Assembly (NCBI RefSeq): GCF_020526085.1
Contig: NZ_CP084874.1
Span: 3,472,001 to 3,536,000 of the forward strand
DNA: 64,000 nucleotides
Direction: 5' to 3'
Source: Klebsiella africana
GTDB lineage: Bacteria > Pseudomonadota > Gammaproteobacteria > Enterobacterales > Enterobacteriaceae
Shown here: positions 58,989 to 64,000 of the stretch, in pieces
Numbering within the stretch: the first letter of the stretch is position 1
Layout of the letters: each line of letters starts with the position of its first letter
Program-made: the position numbers and the translations under genes
Notes under the pieces: generated by a model
Database searches by the model: none
Told to the model about the DNA's origin: nothing
What the model saw: only the letters and a program-made list of their open reading frames with translations

Positions 58989-59020
58989 CGGCTCTCTCCC
59001 CCGCGGAGAGAGCCGCTTTT
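58989..59020 (+). terminator. Intrinsic terminator of glnHPQ
   Basis: GGCTCTCTCC and GGAGAGAGCC form a perfect 10-bp stem with a 5-base loop, followed by GCTTTT, eight bases after the glnQ stop. Confidence 0.85.
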
Positions 59021-59092
59021 CCGGAATCCTCTTCCCTCCCCTTCCGCCAGCGGCTTCTATACTTACCCGTTTACGTTGCAACGGAGGTGCCC

Positions 59093-61288
59093 ATGCCGTG
59101 GATCCTGCTTTTGCTCGCTGCACTGTTTACTGCCCCGCTTTCCGCCGCCACCCTGCCCGGCGTGCCGACGGCAAACACTGATAAAAACAGCGCCAGCGAA
59201 CCCGATGTGGAACAGAAAAGAGCGGCTTATGCCGCACTGGCTGACGTGCTGGCTAACGATAGCGCCCGTCAGGAGCTCATTGACCAGTTGCGGAAAGCGG
59301 CCGCCACGCCGCCGCCCGACAGCACCCCGACGCTGACGCCACCGGCGGTGAAAGAAGAGACCACGGTACTGGAGAACGTCACCCAGATCAGTCGGGAATA
59401 TGGCGAACAGCTCTCATCACGCTTTTCCCAGCTGTGGCGCAATATCACCGGCTCACCGCATAAGCCATTTAATCCGCAAACCTTTACCAGCGCAGCCTGG
59501 CATTTTTTACTGCTGGCCGGGCTGGTGTTTGCCTTTTGGTGGCTGGTGCGCCTCGCGGCGCTGCCGCTGTATCGCAAAATGGGCGAATGGGGACGGCATA
59601 AAAATCGCGATCGTAGTAACTGGCTTCAGCTGCCTCTGACCATCGCCGGGGCGTTTATCATTGACCTGCTGCTGCTGGCGCTGACCTTGTTTGTCGGTCA
59701 GCTGTTAAGCGATCGCCTGAATGGTAATAACCCCACCATCGCCTTCCAGCAGAGTCTTTTCCTCAATGCCTTCGCGCTGATTGAGTTCTTTAAAGCCATT
59801 CTGCGACTCATTTTCTGCCCACGCATCCCGCCCCTGCGTCCCTTTAATCTCAGCGACGAGGCCGCGTCATACTGGAGTCTGCGCCTGAGCGCACTCAGCA
59901 GCCTGATCGGCTACGGCCTGATCGTCGCCGTACCGATTATTTCCAACCAGATGAATGTGCAGATTGGCGCCCTGGCTAACGTCGTGATTATGCTGTGCAT
60001 CACGCTGTGGGCGCTGTATCTGATCTTTCATAACAAAGCGGTGATTACTCAGGGGCTGATCCATCTGGCCGACCACTCACTTGCCTTCTTTAGCCTGTTT
60101 ATCCGCGCCTTCGCGCTGGTCTGGCACTGGCTGGCCTGCGCCTACTTTGTGGTGCTCTTTTTCTTTTCCCTGTTCGATCCGGGTAACAGTCTGAAGTTCA
60201 TGATGGGCGCCACCCTGCAAAGCCTGGCGATTATCGGCGGCGCGGCGCTGGTGTCTGGCATCCTGTCGCGCTGGATAGCCAAAACCATCACCCTGTCGCC
60301 CGCGACCCAGCGCAACTATCCTGAACTACAAAAGCGGCTCAATGGCTGGATCTCCGCCTCGCTGAAGGCGGCGCGCATTCTCACCGTCTGCGTCGCCATC
60401 ATGCTGCTGTTGAGCGCCTGGGGCCTGTTTGACTTCCGGGAATGGCTGCACAACGATGCCGGGCAAAAAACGGTGGATGTGCTGATCCGCATCGCCCTGA
60501 TCCTCTTCTTCTCCGCCATCGGCTGGACGGTTCTGGCCAGCCTGATTGAAAACCGGCTGGCATCGGATATTCATGGCCGTCCGCTGCCCAGCGCGCGGGC
60601 CCGGACGCTGCTGACGCTGTTTCGCAACGCACTGGCGGTGGTGATCAGCACCATCACGGTAATGATCCTGCTCTCGGAAATTGGGGTAAACATTGCGCCG
60701 CTGCTGGCGGGCGCCGGGGCGTTAGGGCTGGCGATTTCGTTTGGCGCGCAAACCCTGGTCAAAGACATTATCACCGGCATATTTATCCAGTTTGAAAACG
60801 GGATGAACACCGGCGATCTGGTCACCATCGGCCCTTTGACCGGTACCGTGGAACGCATGTCGATTCGCTCCGTGGGGGTGCGCCAGGATACCGGCGCCTA
60901 TCACATTATCCCCTGGTCCTCGATCACCACTTTTGCCAACTTCGTGCGCGGCATTGGCTCGGTGGTCGCCAACTATGATGTCGACCGTCATGAGGATCTG
61001 GATAAAGCTAGCCAGGCGCTGAAGGCGGCGGTGGACGATCTGCTGGCCCAGGAGGAGATCCGCGGGCTGATCATTGGTGAACCGTCGTTCGCCGGGCTGG
61101 TGGGGCTGAGTAATACCGCTTTCACGCTGCGCGTCAGCTTCACCACCCTGCCGCTGAAGCAGTGGACGGTGCGCTTTGCTCTCGACACCCAGGTGAAACA
61201 GCACTTCGACCGCGCCGGGGTTCGCGCGCCGGTACAGACCTGGCAGCAGCTGCCGATGCCGGGCGCCGACAGCCCGGCCGCAGAGTAG
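59093..61288 (+). CDS. ybiO: Mechanosensitive channel YbiO (MscS/MscK family)
   Basis: Large MscS-type channel of 731 residues that opens on membrane tension during osmotic downshock. A signal peptide and periplasmic N-terminal region (to about 130) precede roughly ten membrane helices. The pore helix and MscS core lie near the C-terminus: LLAGAGALGLAISFGAQTLVKD, then FENGMNTGDLVTIG and GTVERMSIRSVGVR. The ATG at 59093 follows GGAGG; an in-frame GTG overlaps the ribosome site. Convergent and adjacent to rlmF. Confidence 0.94.
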   Translation: MPWILLLLAALFTAPLSAATLPGVPTANTDKNSASEPDVEQKRAAYAALADVLANDSARQELIDQLRKAAATPPPDSTPTLTPPAVKEETTVLENVTQISREYGEQLSSRFSQLWRNITGSPHKPFNPQTFTSAAWHFLLLAGLVFAFWWLVRLAALPLYRKMGEWGRHKNRDRSNWLQLPLTIAGAFIIDLLLLALTLFVGQLLSDRLNGNNPTIAFQQSLFLNAFALIEFFKAILRLIFCPRIPPLRPFNLSDEAASYWSLRLSALSSLIGYGLIVAVPIISNQMNVQIGALANVVIMLCITLWALYLIFHNKAVITQGLIHLADHSLAFFSLFIRAFALVWHWLACAYFVVLFFFSLFDPGNSLKFMMGATLQSLAIIGGAALVSGILSRWIAKTITLSPATQRNYPELQKRLNGWISASLKAARILTVCVAIMLLLSAWGLFDFREWLHNDAGQKTVDVLIRIALILFFSAIGWTVLASLIENRLASDIHGRPLPSARARTLLTLFRNALAVVISTITVMILLSEIGVNIAPLLAGAGALGLAISFGAQTLVKDIITGIFIQFENGMNTGDLVTIGPLTGTVERMSIRSVGVRQDTGAYHIIPWSSITTFANFVRGIGSVVANYDVDRHEDLDKASQALKAAVDDLLAQEEIRGLIIGEPSFAGLVGLSNTAFTLRVSFTTLPLKQWTVRFALDTQVKQHFDRAGVRAPVQTWQQLPMPGADSPAAE

Positions 61289-62203
61289 TTAGAGCGGACG
61301 ACGGCGTTTGGCGTCGTCCATAAAGCTCCAGGCGATAAAGCGACTTTGCTTTTGCCCCTGGGCCATCTCTTTTTTCACTACTTTCACTGCCCCAACCTCG
61401 GTCAGCAGGCGGTAGAGCGGCGGCAGATTGTCGCCGCGCGATACCAGCGAGGTAAACCATTTCACCTGGCGGGCGAAGGCCTGACTTTCGCGGATCATCT
61501 GTGAGATAAAGGCCACTTCACCCCCTTCACACCACAGCTCCTGCTGCTGACCGCCAAAGTTAAGCCCGCTGTCGGCGCCGAGTCCGAGGTTGCGACGCTT
61601 GCGCTCCCCGCCCGCCCGCGCGCTCTCTGCGGAGTCATGGAACGGCGGATTACACAGCGTGGCGTCATAGGTCTCGTTTTTATGGATCACCCCATGGAAG
61701 ATAGCCTGGCTTTCTTTTTGCCGACGCAGACGGATCTGCCGGGTCAAGCCGGGGTTGCCATTGACAATAGCCTGCGCGCTGGCGAAAGCCTGCGGACTGA
61801 TTTCGCTGCCGGTGAAGCGCCAGCCATACTCGTGAACGCCGATCAAGGGATAGATGAGGTTGGCGCCGGTGCCAATATCAAGGATCGTGGCTTGCTTCGG
61901 CACCTCGCCGCTGTCTCCGGCCAGGAGATCCGCCAGATGATGAATATAATCGGCCCGCCCGGGCACCGGCGGACAGAGAAAGCCGTCAGGAATGTCCCAG
62001 TGTTTAACCGCGTAGAAATGCGCCAACAGCGCTTTATTCAACGCCTTGACCGCCTGCGGATTGGCAAAATCAATAGTCTGCTCACCCAGCGGATTGAGCG
62101 TAATGTATCCCTGCAGATCAGGATGTGCCTGGCACAGCGCGGGCAGGTCGTAGCGTTGATGGTGGCGGTTACGCGGGTGTAACCCCGGTTTCTGGGCTTT
62201 CAT
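61289..62203 (-). CDS. rlmF: 23S rRNA (adenine-1618-N6) methyltransferase RlmF
   Basis: SAM-dependent enzyme that methylates A1618 of 23S rRNA. The 304-residue protein shows the SAM site [16 protein letters not shown] and the catalytic CNPPFH (NPPF) motif typical of N6-adenine methyltransferases, plus the family-specific [13 protein letters not shown] and [10 protein letters not shown]. The ATG at 62203 follows AAAGGAG; extra upstream codons to 62302 are not conserved. Its stop touches the ybiO stop on the other strand. Confidence 0.95.
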   Translation of the reverse strand: MKAQKPGLHPRNRHHQRYDLPALCQAHPDLQGYITLNPLGEQTIDFANPQAVKALNKALLAHFYAVKHWDIPDGFLCPPVPGRADYIHHLADLLAGDSGEVPKQATILDIGTGANLIYPLIGVHEYGWRFTGSEISPQAFASAQAIVNGNPGLTRQIRLRRQKESQAIFHGVIHKNETYDATLCNPPFHDSAESARAGGERKRRNLGLGADSGLNFGGQQQELWCEGGEVAFISQMIRESQAFARQVKWFTSLVSRGDNLPPLYRLLTEVGAVKVVKKEMAQGQKQSRFIAWSFMDDAKRRRPL

Positions 62204-62300
62204 GGGCAATCTCCTTTGAACAGCCGCGTAAGATACCCGTTGACGGCGGCGCGGTAAATAAGGGAGTCTGGATATCTCTATTATCCGTGACAGGTGCAGC

Positions 62301-62915
62301 ATGTACTTTTATCAACCTTCGCAGGGCCACGGCCTGCCGCATGACCCGCTGAACGCGATTATCGGACCTCGTCCGATCGGCTGGATCGCCTCACAGGACG
62401 CTGAGGGTCAGCGTAATCTGGCGCCATACAGCTTTTTTAACTGCTTTAACTATCGGCCGCCGATCATTGGTTTCGCCAGCAGCGGCTGGAAAGACAGCGT
62501 GCGAAATATCATCGAAACGAAAGAGTTCGTCTGGAACCTGGCGACGCGCCCGCTAGCCGCCGCGATGAACGAAACCTCCGCCTCGATCCCGCACGATGAG
62601 GATGAATTCGTGCGCGCCGGTCTCACCGCCGCCGCCAGCCGCCTGGTCAGCGCCCCTCGGGTCGCGGAGAGCCCGGTGAACTTTGAGTGCCGGCTGTCGC
62701 AGTGTATTCAGCTCACCACCGCCGAAGGCAACCCTGTCGATACGTGGCTGGTGCTCGGCGAAGTGGTCGCCGTGCATATTGATGAATCTCTGCTGGACAA
62801 CGGTATCTATCAAACCGCCCGGGCCCAGCCTATCCTGCGCGCCGGTGGCCCGAGCGCCTATTACGGTATTGCTGACAGTCTGCGCTTTGACATGATCCGC
62901 CCTGACGCCCGCTAA
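62301..62915 (+). CDS. Flavin reductase-like (flavoredoxin/DIM6-NTAB) protein
   Basis: FMN-binding split-barrel protein of 204 residues. [14 protein letters not shown], followed by [21 protein letters not shown], is the flavin-binding N-terminal pattern of this family, and [16 protein letters not shown] the conserved C-terminal strand. Members reduce flavin or act as flavoproteins of unknown partner. AGGTG precedes the ATG. It is not at this position in E. coli K-12. No oxygenase partner adjoins. Confidence 0.82.
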   Translation: MYFYQPSQGHGLPHDPLNAIIGPRPIGWIASQDAEGQRNLAPYSFFNCFNYRPPIIGFASSGWKDSVRNIIETKEFVWNLATRPLAAAMNETSASIPHDEDEFVRAGLTAAASRLVSAPRVAESPVNFECRLSQCIQLTTAEGNPVDTWLVLGEVVAVHIDESLLDNGIYQTARAQPILRAGGPSAYYGIADSLRFDMIRPDAR

Positions 62916-63054
62916 ATAATCTACCGGCCAGAGTAGCCCTCCCCTGCGCCGGTAGCATGCAAAACGCCTTGTTTTGCATTAAAAACTCCCTATCGTCCGG
63001 TCTGGAAAGGCCTACACTTAAGCTATGTCCCATGCTGTTTATGAGGATATGCTG

Positions 63055-63315
63055 ATGAAAATCACCTCGCTGCTGTTCGCTGCGGCGCTCACCGCTCATG
63101 TCACCGCGGCCTCTCCCCTGCCATCGCCACCCGTACTGCCCTATGAGGGGCCGCTCCGCCCTGTCGGCACCGTCTCCGCCTCCGGCGCCAGCACCCTGGA
63201 CGATCTGGCGGCTGCCCTCGCGGATAAGGCCCACCGTCAGGGGGCGATAGCCTGGCGGATCAATGCCGCCAGCAGCGGTAACCGGCTGTACGGTTCAGCT
63301 ATAATTTATCAATAA
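63055..63315 (+). CDS. mcbA: McbA (YbiM), DUF1471 periplasmic protein
   Basis: Small secreted protein of the YhcN/BhsA/McbA family, 86 residues as in E. coli McbA, where it influences colanic acid and biofilm. A signal peptide (MKITSLLFAAALTAHVTAA) precedes the DUF1471 core LRPVGTVSASGASTLDDLAAAL...YGSAIIYQ. The ATG at 63055 follows GAGG at eight bases; an upstream in-frame start at 63025 lies before that site. Confidence 0.88.
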   Translation: MKITSLLFAAALTAHVTAASPLPSPPVLPYEGPLRPVGTVSASGASTLDDLAAALADKAHRQGAIAWRINAASSGNRLYGSAIIYQ

Positions 63316-63335
63316 CCTTTTACAGGAGGCAGACG

Positions 63336-63602
63336 ATGGCATCAGGTTGGGCAGGCGACGGCGCCGTTCAGGATCAGATCGACAGCACCATTGACGATGC
63401 GGTGGCTCGCGCCCGCCGCGAGCTTCCACGCGGCGAAAGCAACAAATTTTGTGATGAATGCGGAGAGCCGATTCCGGAGGCCCGTCGACAGGCCATCCCC
63501 GGGGTCAGATACTGCGTGAAGTGCCAGCAGGAGAAAGATTTACATAACAATACATTTTCAGGATATAATCGCCGTGGTTCCAAGGATAGCCAGTTACGCT
63601 GA
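63336..63602 (+). CDS. ybiI: YbiI, DksA/TraR-type zinc-finger protein
   Basis: Protein of 88 residues, same length as E. coli YbiI. The four-cysteine zinc finger is CDEC...CVKC, within FCDECGEPIPEARRQAIPG and YCVKCQQEKD, as in TraR/DksA. It is shorter than DksA and lacks the long coiled coil, so it may be a TraR-like RNA polymerase modulator; this is not established. Lies 20 bp after mcbA and follows AGGAGGC. Confidence 0.92.
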   Translation: MASGWAGDGAVQDQIDSTIDDAVARARRELPRGESNKFCDECGEPIPEARRQAIPGVRYCVKCQQEKDLHNNTFSGYNRRGSKDSQLR

Positions 63603-63732
63603 CTTTCCTTTACCGTTCATGACAGCCATTCGCATTATCTTTTCGCGCACATTTTTTGGCGGAAAAAGTCGCAATATGTGCCCTTAAGCGCGCCGGTGTT
63701 CCTCGCTTCGCCGTCAGACGAACAGAATGAGA

Positions 63733-63761
63733 AATAATTTATTAATAATCAGTAAATTATT
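63733..63761. repeat. AT-rich inverted repeat upstream of ybiJ
   Basis: AATAATTTA and TAAATTATT pair around an 11-base spacer in the 285-bp ybiI-ybiJ gap. The surrounding sequence is rich in ATTATTAAT and could bind a nucleoid protein such as H-NS or IHF. Confidence 0.45.
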
Positions 63762-63823
63762 AATCATTCAAAAAAATCGATGAAGACTGTTAATTTCATT
63801 CGATTTTATCTCCCGCAGAAAAG

Positions 63824-63839
63824 CGTGATACTTATCACA
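63824..63839 (+). promoter_or_regulatory. CRP-like site upstream of ybiJ
   Basis: CGTGA-TACTTA-TCACA differs from the CRP core TGTGA-N6-TCACA at one position. It lies about 50 bp before the ybiJ start. Confidence 0.6.
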
Positions 63840-63887
63840 TCGACGGAACATCGTCCCCTGAACAGAACAACCTGCGAGAGATTAACT

Positions 63888-64000
63888 ATGAAAAACATCA
63901 AATATGCTGCCGCTGCCATCGCTCTGACTGCTCTTTCCTTCGGCGCCTTTGCCGCCGAACCGGTTACCCCCGCTCAGGCTGAAAGCATGAATAAAATTGG
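63888..64000 (+). CDS. ybiJ: YbiJ, DUF1471 periplasmic protein (5' part)
   Basis: The window ends after 37 codons. The visible part is a signal peptide (MKNIKYAAAAIALTALSFGAFA) and the mature start AEPVTPAQAESMNKI, matching E. coli YbiJ, a relative of McbA. A CRP-like site and an AT-rich inverted repeat precede it. Confidence 0.9.
   Translation, partial: MKNIKYAAAAIALTALSFGAFAAEPVTPAQAESMNKI

Noticed and set aside
63791..63803. TTTCATTCGA near ybiJ as a fourth copy of the ybiY/ybiV/ybiU palindrome
   Set aside because: Only one arm and the spacer match; the second arm reads TTTTAT and the symmetry is lost.

Overview
The window is a stretch of enterobacterial chromosome, most likely Klebsiella pneumoniae or a very close relative. 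Nearly every gene has a clear E. coli K-12 counterpart from the artM to ybiJ region, in the same relative order. Gene content absent from K-12 at these positions (a Kdo hydroxylase, a LacY-type permease, a phospho-beta-glucosidase with its GntR regulator, an extra two-component system) and the REP-type intergenic repeats fit Klebsiella. No tRNA, rRNA, insertion sequence, prophage or CRISPR array was seen.

Layout. 1-9.4 kb: end of the arginine importer (artM, artJ), an extra sensor kinase/response regulator pair, rlmC, ybjO and the putrescine importer potFGHI. 9.7-15.1 kb: ybjN, rimK, nfsA, ybjC, grxA, ybjM, ybjL. 15.2-24.7 kb: the sigma-E small RNA RybB, rcdA, ybjJ-ybjI, mdfA, ybjG, deoR, dacC, gstB, yliI, bssR. 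25.1-29.4 kb: a LacY-family symporter, kdoO, rimO, then a 0.5-kb non-coding block with REP and duplicated sequence where K-12 carries yliE-yliF. 29.4-37.9 kb: glutathione importer gsiABCD with iaaA, then moeA-moeB. 38.0-43.8 kb: a glycyl radical enzyme and its activase (ybiY-ybiW), sugar phosphatase ybiV and putative Fe(II) oxygenase ybiU. 43.9-49.8 kb: ybiT, a tyrosine-phosphatase-like gene, ldtB, a GntR regulator and a GH1 phospho-beta-glucosidase. 50-56.3 kb: ybiR, mntR, the small gene mntS, opgE, ompX, rhtA, dps. 56.7-64 kb: glnHPQ, ybiO, rlmF, a flavin-reductase-like gene, mcbA, ybiI and the start of ybiJ.

Themes. Several transport systems for nitrogen compounds sit here (arginine, putrescine, glutathione, glutamine). 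glnH carries a sigma-54 promoter with NtrC-like half-sites and artJ has ARG-box-like sequences. Envelope genes (dacC, ldtB, ybjG, opgE, ompX, kdoO, RybB) form a second theme. Oxidative and metal stress genes (grxA, nfsA, dps, mntR, mntS) form a third.

Best lead for something undescribed. A 16-bp interrupted palindrome, ACTTTC-ATTC-GAAAGT, lies just upstream of ybiY-ybiW, ybiV and ybiU. It suggests one unidentified regulator controls a dehydratase-type glycyl radical enzyme, a sugar phosphatase and a putative Fe(II) oxygenase. The bgl locus also shows an unusually clean tandem operator built from two copies of ATGACTAGTCAT overlapping its promoter.
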